Shown in pieces: positions 29,938 to 41,478 of a stretch of DNA of 64,000 nt (position 1 is the stretch's first letter; the number at the start of each line of letters is the position of its first letter). The notes beneath the pieces are model-generated. The model did not search any database. It saw nothing but the letters and a program-made list of their open reading frames with translations, and was not told where the DNA came from. Origin of the DNA: Craspedostauros australis (taxonomy: Eukaryota > Bacillariophyta > Bacillariophyceae > Mastogloiales > Achnanthaceae); the NCBI GenBank assembly GCA_026770025.1, contig JAMXDE010000047.1, positions 310,001 to 374,000 of the forward strand, in the 5' to 3' direction. A program made the position numbers and the translations under genes.

Positions 29938-31786
29938 ACTATCAATGAATCAGAATATCGAAGGTAGATTGAAATAGAAGTTATTTTTATTGTCATGTTG
30001 GTCCACCACACTGTTGTGTGGTGGATTCACAAAATTCTCGATCAAGCAATGTTGCCCTCCCCTCAGCACCCATGATCATCATCATTCTGGTATTTCTGCA
30101 AACTGCGCACCACAATGGCTCTGTATGCTCCCCATCTATCCACTCCATGAAGGACAGAACATTTCTGCCACATTGCATGCCCCAAAGTGTCGATACACTG
30201 AAAAAAAAAGCGATTTCAAAAAACGATTTGCAAGCCGGACGCGGTATGGATACGGATCCATACCTCATCCACATGACCCTTTCAGCCCCTCCACGTGCCC
30301 CTCGTGCATTACCACACTCCCTGGCGACGCACTGATGCATCCAGAGGGGGCTGGGCATGAATGGTACCAATGGTACACCTCCATATGATGACGCCGTTGT
30401 TTTTTTGGGCGCCCCACCAAAAAATGACCTGTCTGTACTCATTCGAGGCCGCAGCCTCTTCCAGACAATATCGAAGGCGCAAACTTCGTCAGGACCATCT
30501 CCCGTTGGTGGCGCACGCATCTTGTACGGGTGAATTGGCGATTGGGTGGCTTGATGATGCCTCCCCCTCACTGCCAAAGCCATGTGATGAGTACGCCGCG
30601 ACCTGCCCAACAAAACTCTTGCCCTCCACCTTTTCCTCCACGCGGACACCTTCCCGATCCTCCCCGACCCTCAAACTTCGTGTGCGCGTTGGTGATGCCC
30701 TCTTGGATGCGCCTTGCCCATTCGTAGGTGTTGGTGTGCCCTGTGCATGGAGTACACAGGCTACATCCAACGAGCCAATTTGCCGCATTTTGGAGACGTT
30801 TGCGCGGAGGCCTGCGGCGGCCCCAAATCAACCGCTCTCGCAGCCTCCGCTCGTCCACCCACCAAGGGTTGCATGGCGGTGACGGCGATGTGCTTGGATT
30901 TGTCGGTGGACCGCTGGTTGGTGCGGCGCCGAGGATGCCGTTGGACGGCCATTGTGGGATTTTTTTTGGGTTTCCACCATCGTCATGTTGTTGTTTCGAG
31001 TTTGGCGCTCTCAACCAGTCGCACATCTTGGGGTCTGAGGCAATTATCAACTATTGTACCAACATGAACGAAGGCAGCATGACACAAAACACTTCGGGAG
31101 TACCAACCACACTCAACCCTTCCGTCACAACGAAACACACAAGACGATGTTTCATGTCGTCCTGTGATTGGTGGTTCATGACGCAGCAGCCAGTTTGGTG
31201 ACGTAGACGGATCAGACAAACGGAGGGTAGAATAAATGCAAACGCGCACTCACCGCTTCTCCCCAAACTCTACAACTAGCGCTATCGTGGAGGAGGTGTG
31301 GGATGGTCTCATCGGAACACCTCAAAAGGAGACTAAGCAATTCAAAATCGGAACAAACTTGCTGAAACAAAGAACAGCAAAGGGTTAAGTTGGATCGATG
31401 TAGTCGTAGCCAAAAGGCTGAAACCCGAAGGAGATGGACGAATGTGCAAATCCATCGGTCCATAAAACTTAAAATACGGCCAACCTCGGAACTGGAATGG
31501 ATTGGTATATGTTTTAGATCTATGAAGATTGCGAATATGTGCTTAGTTTGAAAATCCCAGAAATTCGACTCCACTCTTCATTTCAAACGATTGGTCGACT
31601 CACTGATCGGGCTCATATGTGATCAAACAGAGATCAAGATTAGGCAAGACCAGGAGAGATGAAGAAAGACCCAAGGGCAAGAATAACACGGGATATCGTG
31701 TAAATCAACATGCCATCTTGGGCAATGTTTTAGGAAAGACTGCGAGATACAACACAAGGTAATCAAGCAGCACGTTAGAAACCGTG

Positions 31787-32394
31787 TGATAGAACGATAA
31801 TGAAAACGAGGTGAACTTACTGAACGCCGAAGGGTGATCAATCCGTGGTAGTACAGTAGGTTGGTGAGTTTGATTGCAAGAGTGGTCTTAGTCTTTAGAG
31901 CTGTACGAATCCAAATGAGACTTTCAATTGGATTGTGAGCATGTGATGTGCAGCATCCATTATAGTTGGATCTGCAACATCTCTATTAGTAGTAGTATAG
32001 TGGAGCGTTGAGTCTCCGTACGTGCAATCATCGCGGTGTCGATGTTGCCATTTCCAAGAGGAGACATCAATTTCGTGACGGTCGGAGAGAGAGTTTGTTG
32101 TTCACTCTCTTCCGATCAATTTGGGGGAACAAGTTTCACCCAACGGTTTGACCCGATTGTCCGTTCTGGACAGGTCATGTCACGCCCATAAGTGGCGTGG
32201 GATGGCCCGATCGCCCAAACCCAAATTCAGCGGACACGCGACATCGTCTTAAGTAGAGCACGATTCGAGGGTGGGACCCCATCCCACCGACATCGAGTCA
32301 CGCTTCAATCCCGCTCAAACTCTGAGCAGTTGGTCATTTGATTAACTCGACTAAATCTTAACACGACTAATAGGAATACTAGTTTGAGCTAATA
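31787..32394 (-). repeat. solo LTR of the element B family
   Basis: 608 bp with the ends of the B LTR (TGATAGAACGATAATG ... GTTTGAGCTAATA on +). It is flanked by the 5-bp duplication CCGTG (31782-31786, 32395-32399). Scattered substitutions and small changes against the two B LTRs show that it is an older insertion, reduced to one LTR by recombination. Confidence 0.93.
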
Positions 32395-32596
32395 CCGTGC
32401 AATAGGCACCATCATTAGAAATAGGAGATCATCATCTCATAATCCAAACTCAATCATCAATTGACACACCAATAACTTAGCAACCAAATACACCAAACAT
32501 CTCCAACTTCACCTATTGGATTGATCACCCAGGCGGCGTCGTAAGTGCAGTGTTTGGTGCTCCCCTCTTGTCCTGTGTGTAATTGCTGATTATCAG
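32395..32596. other. short AT-rich spacer
   Basis: About 200 bp between two LTR remnants. No gene, repeat or site recognised. Confidence 0.5.
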
Positions 32597-33025
32597 TGTC
32601 ACCACGTTGACATCTGTCTCCAAGTCAGAGCAGAAGGCGAAGATCCGATGACCGAAGAGGATCAACATCATGGATACTGAAGGTGAACTTCAAATGGTAA
32701 GTACTCATGGAGTAGGAGCCAGTACTGAATGAACGGAGTGTCGAATGTGGAGTACGCATCAACACGGAGTATCGTGTAGCACGAACACACGATATTGAGA
32801 GAGAGAGAGAGAGAATACAGAGAGGAGCAAGAGAGCATCTTGCGTACCGACTCATAGTCGGACGATCGAATCTACAAGACAGATTGAAGCGCCGAGAGCA
32901 TCGGGCAAGAGAACGGCGTACACCGAGAGGATCAGAGTAGCCAAGTAATGAAATAGCAAACGAACGACTATCAACCAACACCACCCTCCACGATTGTAGG
33001 CTACCAATCACGGAACTTGCCAACA
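32597..33025 (+). repeat. partial LTR of the 'TGTCGAGATG' family
   Basis: It matches the last about 425 bp of the LTR at 7019-7810, from TGTCACCACGTTGACA to GAACTTGCCAACA, including the (GA)n tract. The outer 368 bp of the family LTR are absent, and the flanks (..TATCAG and GGCCCG..) show no target duplication. Either a 5'-truncated remnant or a shorter subfamily whose LTR starts at the internal TGTCACC. Confidence 0.75.
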
Positions 33026-33928
33026 GGCCCGGGGCCAGTGGTTATTGGACTGGATGACATGAGAGCCATGGAGAACTGCCGGGACGGGGGCGCTTGTGTT
33101 CACCACCCCTCATTCGACCTGCGCGATCATATCCAGGCCTTGCGGGAGCGGTTGAAGGTGGAGGTGAGGTTTCGGTGGGTGAAAGGGCACCAGGATGACC
33201 ACGGGGCCCATCTGGACGTATGGGCAAGAATTAATGTGCACTGTGATACGGAGGCCAAGAAGTTTTGGGTGTCCAGGCGGGACAGGCCGGTGCCGCCCTG
33301 GCAAGGGGACGGCCGGTTCCGGTGGACGCTGTCGCTGGGAGAGCGCTGGTCCTCATGGGGGGCCGTGGGTATCCATACCTACATTACAGGGCGGGTCATT
33401 GGGAGCTACTGGGCCGAGAAAATGGGTCACAGGGCGCCTGCGGAAGCGTCAGTGGTGTGTCAGGGCAAGTGGAGCGCGCATCGGAAGGCATCGTGGTCAC
33501 AGCGAGTTTTTGTCGCTAAGATGGCTACCGGATTTATAGGGGTGGGAGCTAAGTTGCGGCAGTACGGCTCGGAAGAACCGTGCCTGTGGTGTGGCGGTAC
33601 CGAGACCACCAGGCATGTGGTGCAGTGTCCAGCGTCAGGTGCTGGCTGGGACGCGTGCTTTGAGGCGTACATGGACGAGATCGAGTTAATCGGGACTTGT
33701 GGGCCGTTGGTCAGTTTCATTTACAACGGCCTACGCCGTTTCTGCGGTCGGGCTGCAAGGCATGATTTCTGGCAGACAGCAGAGACGGCATGGTGGACGG
33801 TGCTCATGGGGTGGTTGCCACCGGATTGGGGTTCACAACAGCAACAGTGGTTCGAGGAGAACGGGTTGCGTGGGCATTACTATACAGTCGAGGCATGGGC
33901 ATGTGACATGGTACTGGCAGGGAGGTGA
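33026..33928 (+). CDS. LINE-like ORF2 C-terminus: RNase H and zinc-binding region (partial)
   Basis: About 300 residues. The first part (GPVVIGLDDMRAMENCRDGG, then RFRWVKGHQDDHGAHLDVWA and NVHCDTEAKKF) is the C-terminal half of an RNase H fold as seen in LINE elements that carry one. The WVKGHQD motif and the later Asp are the usual active-site surroundings. The end carries PCLWCGGTETTRHVVQCPA, a CxxC-H-C zinc-knuckle often found at the end of non-LTR retrotransposon ORF2. The frame has no own start: it begins at the truncation. It stops at 33928. Higher GC than the surroundings. Confidence 0.6.
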   Translation, partial: GPGPVVIGLDDMRAMENCRDGGACVHHPSFDLRDHIQALRERLKVEVRFRWVKGHQDDHGAHLDVWARINVHCDTEAKKFWVSRRDRPVPPWQGDGRFRWTLSLGERWSSWGAVGIHTYITGRVIGSYWAEKMGHRAPAEASVVCQGKWSAHRKASWSQRVFVAKMATGFIGVGAKLRQYGSEEPCLWCGGTETTRHVVQCPASGAGWDACFEAYMDEIELIGTCGPLVSFIYNGLRRFCGRAARHDFWQTAETAWWTVLMGWLPPDWGSQQQQWFEENGLRGHYYTVEAWACDMVLAGR

Positions 33929-34328
33929 TCTGTCCATGGTGTCTGGAAGCACCGCAACCGGGCCAAATGCAGAGCCGAGGCTGCGCGGGCCGAGGAATAG
34001 GCGCGTCGTGCTGAAGACGAAGAGGCCGCGCAGAGACAAGTGGGCTTTGGTGGCTGGGTACCTTGTGACAAGGCGGTTGCCGAGCGTAGTCTGGGGACGG
34101 GGGCTGATGCCCAGTGCCCTGGCAAGCGTGAGGCGTGGCTGCGGTTTGTTCGCGGAGTCAGGATCCACCGAGCAGGTCAAGCCGATGGTGCGAGAGCGGC
34201 TGGGACGGCATGTGAAGGAGACGGAGAGGTGCAAGGCAACAATGCGGCCGGGTGAGGTGATGACGATTGGTGCGGCCCAGGGGTCTTTGGCCTCTTGTGC
34301 GGTCGGTAGGGGCGTGGAACCAGATTAA

Positions 34329-34365
34329 CCCACACACGGGCCGCCTGCGGCAGCCCGTGTGTGGG
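34329..34365 (+). other. perfect 13-bp stem hairpin in the LINE-like 3' region
   Basis: CCCACACACGGGC at 34329-34341 pairs exactly with GCCCGTGTGTGGG at 34353-34365 over an 11-base loop (CGCCTGCGGCA, itself partly self-complementary). Such stems near the 3' end are often the RNA recognition element of LINE reverse transcriptases. Confidence 0.65.
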
Positions 34366-34560
34366 GTACGGCGTGGCGGCGCTTGGCTGGCCTCGCGGGC
34401 TGGGGCGCTGGTGGCTGGTTCCGATAGTCCATGTTTGTGATATGCTCGACCCTGCGTTTGCCTTCATGGCGCCGGCGGGCGAGCTTAAAGCCCTCAGGGC
34501 ATTCCCTTTCGGGGTATAGTCATTGTGAGTTATTCTTATTATTATGTTTGTGCGTGTGTG

Positions 34561-35169
34561 TGTTAACTTGATTGGACGTGTCGGCGGTTCCTTTCTCGAC
34601 CTGTGTATTCATCACATCGTATCTTACGTCTGTCTTGCCTCGCCACGCCATACCAAACCCAACGAACGGCATTGTACCACATCCGTGCCGGTGACCACGA
34701 CGTTTGATCGTCGCCAGCAAACCGAGATGACCGAAGCCGAGGAGAACCAGATCGTTAATGAAGAGAAGTGGTCAAGCGGGTCGGCCACAAACCGGTCGGG
34801 AAGCAGAACAGCAACCGAGCGTGTCAAAGATCGAAGGCACGCGCAGGCCACGCGCACACCACGCACAGACCACACACAGACCACGCACAGACCAAAGCAG
34901 CAGCGAAACGAAGAAAAGGCAAACACAAACGAGGTCGCCCAAAACAAAAACAAAGACTTCGGTAATAATCCGTTCAGACGATCCTTTCATCATCACTTGA
35001 CACCCACTTTCGCTTCAATAATCATCGTTAAAGCCATGAACAATACCGACGGTCAAGAGTAACCGCACCATTTCATCCCGTATGGGATGGTATGTGCCTG
35101 CCAACATGTGACCACGCGTACCACGACGATGCCCGTGATACGAGTTCCAACCCCTCTATTCCGACGCAA
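34561..35169. other. non-coding stretch with a short tandem array
   Basis: No convincing gene; a 172-codon + frame here (34544-35062) is low-complexity and polar. At 34852-34894 an 11-bp unit (CAGACCACGCA and variants) is repeated about four times. From about 35125 on, the sequence is shared with 51285 onward (downstream flank of the duplicated gene). Confidence 0.5.
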
Positions 35170-38100
35170 TCACTTCATTCTAAGGTTGACCAGGCCTTCG
35201 ACAGCAGCGGCTTCTTCTGAGATCTGCTTGCCGCTGGATGATGCTCCAGCCTGCGAGTCTTCATCGCCGGCTTTGGAAGCCTTTCCACCCTTCTCCTTCT
35301 TCTCGGCCACCTTCCGTTTATCGCGGAAGGCGTGCCCCAGCTTCTCGGCCGCCCTCTCCTTGGAAACCTCGACCCAGATCCAAGTCCCGTCGGTGCCCTT
35401 CGTATGCCTTGTCAGGAATCGTCTCCCCTCGGCCACCAATTCATCCACCACGCCCGCGATGAATTGTCTTCGTTCGGTTCTAGCTGCGGCCTCGAAGAGG
35501 TGCTTGCGCTCAGTCACAAGAGAGTGCATGTATATGTTACCCGAATGCTTGTGAAAGGTTCTGCTCCTGCCGAACAAAATGTCCGTCTCTCGTTCCGTGA
35601 TCTCGGGGGTGTCTTCGGATGGCGCGACAGCGGGAGGTTCTGGTGCGGTTGGAGCCGCCGTCTTTGGCTGGTTGGCCGCCGCTGCTTGCGGTTGGCCCGG
35701 TGCAGTGGACGCTGGCTGAAGTCCGTGGGTGGTTGAAGAATCGCTCGGTGCTCCACTACTGCCAGTTATTGGTGGCTGTTGGTTCGACAAGTGAGTCGTG
35801 GGAGCAGCATTCGCGTTCGCATCTGGGGCTGGCATCATTCCTTGTGGAGGCATGGTCGGAGTATGCATCGTGCTCGCGTTCGCCATGTTTGCGTTCGGCA
35901 TGGTTCCTTGCGCCATCGCTTGGTTGAATCCCATCCGCACTCCCCGTTCCATAGCCATCTCCAAGGCCAGCTGCCTTCCCATTCGCATGCCCATCTGCTC
36001 GGCGACCATTGTCGGCGTTTGCGCCTGTGCGGATGTCATGGGCACTTGCATGTTCTGCGTGAAGTTTTGGGTGGGATTTGGTGTGAGATTCCGTGGGAGC
36101 TGCATGTTTGGTGTACCTTGGTTGAATGCTGTCGCTCCACCAACACCTCCTGTCATGAGGTTGGGAACGGTCCCAGCATTTGCTGGCATCATGACGGTAT
36201 TGGGAGCAACGGTTGCGGTCAGATTCGGTTGCGCGGCCGAAGCTGCATATAGATTGGTTGGCACCGGCATTCCACCGACCATGTTCGCTCCCGCGACACT
36301 ACTCTGGAACGGCACGGCACCAGTGCCCTGAAAGCCAAGGTTCTGAGGCATGGTGAAATTCGGGAGGCCACTGGCTGGACCTGCCAGGAGCTGCTGGGGC
36401 TGACCAAACGCCTGTTGGTTGGGTCTCGCCTGTTGTGCTTGCAGGTTCTGTGGTGGCTGCGGGGCGTTGGGGGCGATGCCTGCTGGCATTCCAGCCTGAC
36501 CCATCTGCACGCCTCTTCTTTGGATTGCCGCTTGTTGGTAGGCGGCAAAGGTTGGAGCTCGCGGATGAGCCGGATATTGGGGGAAGTTGGGAGAAGGCAC
36601 AGCTCCGTATGGCGTTAGAGTCTGTGCTTGTGGGGCAATGGCACCGGCAGCAGAAGTAGTGAGCTGCATGGAAGTCGGAGCCCGGGTGACTTGGACTACT
36701 TGCACTTCGTCATCGTCAACGGCTCCTGCTTGCATCGCTGGCGACGATACAGCGGGAGCCGGAACTGTTGCGGGTGCGCTTGCCGGTGTCGCTCTTCGTT
36801 TGGCGGCTGGTTTGGCATCTTGGTCGCCGCCCGCACTGGTTTGGTGGCTGCTCGTGGTGGCGACGCGCCCTTCGTCGCCGTCATCCTCATCTTCGTCCTC
36901 GTTGGCAACGGGCATGCCGGCAGTCTCAAGATTGTCTGCAGTTGGTGATGAGCCAGGATGTGGTGGCATGCTTCTCGCTCTCTTGGAAGCAACGCTAGTT
37001 GAACCATCCTCCTCTTTGCCCTCGCCCTCGTTCTTGTTGGCCTTGATCTTGATGCGATTTGTAAGATTCCGAACTTTGTTCTCGACTGCTTGCCAGTTGG
37101 CAAGCCGCCAGATCCCACACTTTTCCACCTGTTGGACGAATCGGATGCCGTTCTGTCTCACCTGAATGGCTACCTTCATGCCAATATCAGCCTTCTCCTT
37201 GTTGCTTCGCCCCGCGCCCAATCTTGTCACGCTCTCAGTCACAAGCCTGCCGAATCGGAGGTTTCCGTGATGCTTCTGATGGTTCTGTCCCTTTCCAACA
37301 ATGATGTCGGTCTGTCTCAGCAGCTCGATGCGGCGAGCATACTCCATCGGATGCCCTTCAACCTGCTTGCGGCGCCTCAGGAACTTCTCGAATTCCTTAC
37401 GATTGAGCTTCATGGGAAGGTGCTTCTTCTTGCTTTGGCCTCTCTGCTTGAATGATGCGGCGTAGTCCTCGTCGAGGGGGAGGACGTGCACGGGGATGCC
37501 AAACGTCTTCAAGTGACCGACGCATGTGGCATGGTTTCCTGCAATGTGACGTTGATTTGAAAGCAAACAGCAGGGACAGCACGAACGAACACAGAACGAT
37601 CAGTGAGTGAAGGTGCACTTGAAACGTGGAGAAAGATGAGAACTTGGTTGCGCTTCAATCGAACGGATGCCTGTTCGAACTCTACGTGAATGGTTGAACG
37701 CTAAAGCATCCATACATGAATACATGTAGGCATGCATGGGTGGATTGACTTACCGCAGACTGCTTGGATCCGGCAACGAGTGATGGGACTCAAGCCCCAC
37801 GCCACGAGGCCGACCAACGGTTTCATCAGGCCCCCCTGGTAGCAGTAGTGGAAGGCTGTAATTCGGACGGGCATGGCGTTGAGAGCCTTGCATGTAGCCC
37901 ACCACACATCGCGCTCGGCTTTGGTTCCTTTGGGTTTGGAGTCCACTCCATATCCCACGTACACAATTCCATTGATCTGTGTTTCATCATCGTCTTCCAT
38001 GTGTGCCATGATAAGGTACCACAGAAAGCGAGTCTATGGAATTGGGAGAGAGGAGGGTACGCACGAATGCAACAGGGTTGGAGCAGAGTCGGAGGAAGTG

Positions 38101-39215
38101 ATGGAAAGATGGGGTGAGCAGCGGATTGACTTGCATATATCAGAATACATGCCAACTGGACTTCGCGTTGGCGGGTGCACGTGGTCCTTTTGCAACACCT
38201 GTTACGAGCTAATCACACGAGCTTCACAGACATCGTCCATCGATGGACATCGGAGACATTGACCGATGCAGAAGTACGGAACTTACGTTGTGTATCTCAG
38301 GGTTCTGGTCCATGAGGCTTTCAGCGAGTTCTCCCTCGTGGGAGAAGAATACGGCCCTTCCCGCATGATCCCGTATTGGCAACATTTGGGTGCTGCCCCC
38401 GCTCTTGGTGAAGAACTGTTTCTCTTCTGCAGTGAAGTCGTCCATGGTGATCCTCTTGGTGAGCTTGTCAACACCCCAGATCTCTCGCTTGCCTTCGAAG
38501 TGCCGCACAAGTCGGTCTGCTGCGTGGTTGACATCGTTCCTTTCTGCGCGCAAAAACATGCGAAGGAATTGCGGACTATTCACGAAGGCAGGATTCTGTC
38601 GCATAGCAAGGTCAAAGGCCGGTTTGTGCCTGATGGACAGCAATCGTGCACGCAGTTGCTGCGACAGGAGGTTCATGTGTTGCGGATTTTCGGGAGGAAC
38701 CCCAAGTTTGCCCATGATCTCCTGCTCGGACATCCGTTTCTGTTGCACAGACAGCCGTCCCATGGCTTGCGCCAGTGTTTCGTCCACCGAAGGGGTGGCA
38801 TCTCCAGCAGGAGGATTGGTGTAGGCTACGGCGAAGGACGGGACCCTCGCCGCGTTGTTGGGCGCTGCTGCCGGCGCCGCTCTGTTGTGTTGCCATGAGC
38901 GAGGGTCGGCGGCTTGGGTGTTGTTGGGTTGCATCTTTGCACGTTGGTTGTGAGTTGAATCAGGGTGCTTGTGTTGTTGTTTGTGTTGTTGTTGGTGCTG
39001 TTGTCGGTGCTGTTTCTTTATTATGATGTGTTGGATACATTTGCGCCGTTGACACTGTTGCCTTGTTCTTCTGTTGATTCCTTGCTGATGCTTCATGCTG
39101 GTACAAGTTTGAACGAAAGATTCTACGCGCACAGGAACAGAACGCAGCGCGTCGAAAGTTACCAGGTCGCACACCATCTGGCTTCTTGTTGTTTCTCTGG
39201 CAAGGAATGGCTCGT
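35125..39215 (-). repeat. segmental duplication, copy 1 (gene plus both flanks)
   Basis: Shared with 51285-55520: 3' flank (GATACGAGTTCCAACC, TTCCGACGCAATCACTTCATT), the whole three-exon gene, and the 5' flank up to about CAAGGAATGGCTCGTC. Coding parts look roughly 85-95% alike by eye; introns and flanks are less alike. Direct orientation, about 16 kb apart. Confidence 0.85.
35170..38934 (-). CDS. CRAL-TRIO-like protein with two DUF6824 domains, copy 1
   Basis: Three exons: 38934-38287, 38033-37754 and 37538-35170, giving 1098 residues. Both introns have GTAAGT donors and AG acceptors, in phases 0 and 1, exactly as in copy 2. Exon 1 has an N-terminal helical region with FLRMFLRAERNDVNHAADRL (CRAL-TRIO-N-like) and STQMLPIRDHAGRAVFF. 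Exon 2 (WYLIMAHMEDDDETQINGIV) and the start of exon 3 (GNHATCVGHLKTFGIPVHVL) continue the lipid-binding-like fold. DUF6824 no. 1 is at about 387-470 (DIIVGKGQNHQKHHGNLRF), DUF6824 no. 2 at about 962-1052 (DILFGRSRTFHKHSGN). The about 480 residues between are Ala/Pro/Gln/Met-rich and disordered-looking, as in transcription co-regulators. The ATG at 38934 is chosen because copy 2 has no longer frame. Role unknown; DUF6824 may bind DNA or protein (unproven). Confidence 0.82.
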
Positions 39216-40801
39216 CTCGACATCGACGACACGATTCCCTGTGCCATCCTGTGCCTTCCACGCAATTTCGTTTCCGTGTCCACAAGTTCTTGATGCGCCA
39301 TGGCGATCTATCGAACTGAGCGAATTTCTCAAGCAACATAGCGCATGGCAATCCGGAAGCTACACTCTCGTGAACACAACCACAACATCCGGCTCATGCC
39401 ATGTGATCTGCGTTGACGAGACTTCGAAACAATGCGGAGACGAGCAATGGCGCACGACTCCGTTCACAAGGTAAAGTTCTGCGACGAACAGCGCTGGAGC
39501 AGCAAAAAGCGAAAGAAGGACATCGTCAATGGCAACGATGATGGATTCGGTTGCATTTGCGTTTCGCTGGTGTCGACTTCATCACGCGAGCACCGACACC
39601 ATGGCAACGTGTTGCCGACAGTTTCATCGCACACTCATGTCTGCGATGGCGCTTCAATGCTCGTTTCGGTTGACGTCGCTTGCGTTGGAGTCCTGGCTGC
39701 CGTCGCAGGAATGCCATTGTCGATGAGTTGACACCGTCATCCAGCTGCTGTTGCTGCTGTTGTTCTTGCAACGAACCGCCCCTTCGCCTCCTCGTTCGCC
39801 CTTTTCTCGTGCCTGCTTCTTCCAAGTGCCATCAGGCAAGTCAACCGTGAACACCACACCAAGCGACTTTACACTGAACTAAACCACAAGACGAGGTACT
39901 ACATGATACTATGTTGCTGCTCATCCGCTTTCAAGTTGCGCGACCGCAGTACTATAAGACGGCCATCAACAACGCAACTTGGCGTCTGATGCAGAAGCGT
40001 GGTGAGAGTTGAACAGGAGAGCTTGTTGACGAAGTATGCGATCTGGGCATCAGCCATCGCGGTGATGGTCGTTGGAATCGGTCGCAAAGAAATTTCTTCG
40101 CGCAGCTACGAACAGTGCTACTCTATTTAATATACGGTGAAAAAATATGGCCCAGACTGCTTGGCCCTGGGGAAGATATTGACGTTTCTGGGGTGCTGAA
40201 AATGACACGGCTCCAATAAGCTCGATGTCACTCCTGAAACGCTTTTCTATTTATGGCATTCATCGTGTTTTCGATCTCTTTGATGGTCGTTAACAACGTG
40301 GTTAAGTGGAGTCGCGCCGTCCGTGACTACGTTGGGGGATAAAGTCGAGGTCATTACAGAAAAGAATGCGAACAATTAGACTGATGTCTAAAAAAGAGAC
40401 AAAATGAGTACCATGTATTACCGTTTCTTAGATGTTCCTTTCACATCGCATCCGCTACTGTTCAACAATTAAAATATTTGATTGTTATGCCGCGGCTCCT
40501 GTAAAATTTAGTGTGTTCGACAATAATCGTGTGTATTCCCAATAGATACTAGGATGTCCCTTGTGTAGCTCCAATTCGGACTTGACTTCATTCAGCACGT
40601 TACGTGGTTCATGCGGAGATCATCAGCGCACACATCTCCTCCACAGGGAGTATGGTTATTTCACTTGCGACACTCTGTAATGGTTCGTACTCATCTCATA
40701 CTCATTGGCTTGCATTCTGCTTCCCACACGCTTCCCCCCAGAGAGCATATCCACAATGAATTCTGAATACTCTACACTCCACAGGCATGTATTGCAATAT
40801 G
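39216..40801. other. gene-poor AT-rich stretch
   Basis: No gene supported. 39216-39900 is CA/GT-rich with small frames of no resemblance (one with a QEQQQQQQ run, about 39730-39760 on -). 40100-40800 is AT-rich and empty of frames except a 63-codon minus frame ending at 40656 that runs out of the D left terminal repeat. Confidence 0.5.
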
Positions 40802-40972
40802 ATATGACCCCCTCGAGTGAGTCGACCTGCAGTCCGTAATCAGGCATGTCAACTTTTTCTGGATATATGGAAAGCCACCCACAAATTAAGAATACTAACC
40901 ATCACGGTATGACGAAAAAATAAAGTCCATATTGCTATAGTTTATGTTTTAAGTTTTATGGATCATTCATGT
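40802..40972 (+). repeat. left terminal inverted repeat of D
   Basis: It starts ATATGACCCCCTCGAGTGAG and continues through GTCGACCTGCAGTCCGTAAT and CATGTCAACTTTTTCTGGAT to AAGTTTTATGGA. The reverse complement of 46664-46824 follows the same text with a few substitutions. Confidence 0.88.
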
Positions 40973-41478
40973 TTTTGTGGTCCTATGAGTCGAAGTCAAC
41001 GATACGTCGCCTTTTATTTTGGAATGTTCTATGATGTTCTGTGCAAAATACAAAAGGTATCTATTCACGCTGGTGTTTCGGCTGCTTCCTCCTAACTCGA
41101 TCGTTTGAAACGCGTTAATCCCACGTTAGCACTGGTAACAACAATCGGCGTTTTGAGCCTCCACAAACTGAACACATCACAAAGATGGAAACACATCACA
41201 CACCATCATCATCTGTCCACAAAATCCATCATCACATTTTGGCGCCGTTTCAGTGTTTTCTCGGCTCATGTTATGTATAGTCGTGGTATCGTTCCACACG
41301 CACGGTCGTTGCACAAATAGCATGAGTAGCATTACTGGTTCCGACTACGGAAGTCGTCGTTGTTGTTACTCCATTGTCTACCTATCACTGCGTGATCTTG
41401 TATGGTCACTTTTCCTCAGACTCGTGCAAGCCATCCACCCCACCACACCAACTCCTCTACTCCACTATCATCGCCATC

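Larger units (their letters stand above)
13193..31618 (+). mobile_element. 3' fragment of a D-family DNA transposon, split by Copia element A
   Basis: 13193-13350 plus 29943-31618 match, in order, the right part of the complete D element (44995-46824). Examples are GTTGTGGAGTTTTG, CATCCAAACATCTGCTTATC, TGAATCAGAATATCGAAG and GGTCCATAAAACTTA. The right end, GGTCGACTCACTGATCGGGC then TCATAT, is a diverged form of the D terminal repeat (CTCACTCGAGGGGGTCATAT). The transposase gene part is missing on the left, so this is a truncated, older copy. Copia element A sits in it with target duplication ACTAT. Confidence 0.75.
33026..34560 (+). mobile_element. 5'-truncated LINE-like element tail
   Basis: An RNase H-like segment and a zinc-knuckle C-terminus are followed by about 600 bp of GC-rich 3' sequence with a perfect hairpin. 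No reverse transcriptase domain remains: the 5' side is cut at the LTR fragment ending at 33025. The 3' end is set loosely where the GC-rich part gives way to TTCTTATTATTATG (about 34540-34556). Assignment to non-LTR retrotransposons is inference from the two domains. Confidence 0.55.

Noticed and set aside
34544-35062. 172-codon + frame
   Set aside because: Low-complexity polar sequence over a short tandem array; no resemblance.
38935-39351. Longer N-terminus for DUF6824 copy 1
   Set aside because: Copy 2 has no such extension, and the sequence is His/Gln-rich leader-like; the shared start MQPNNTQA is preferred.
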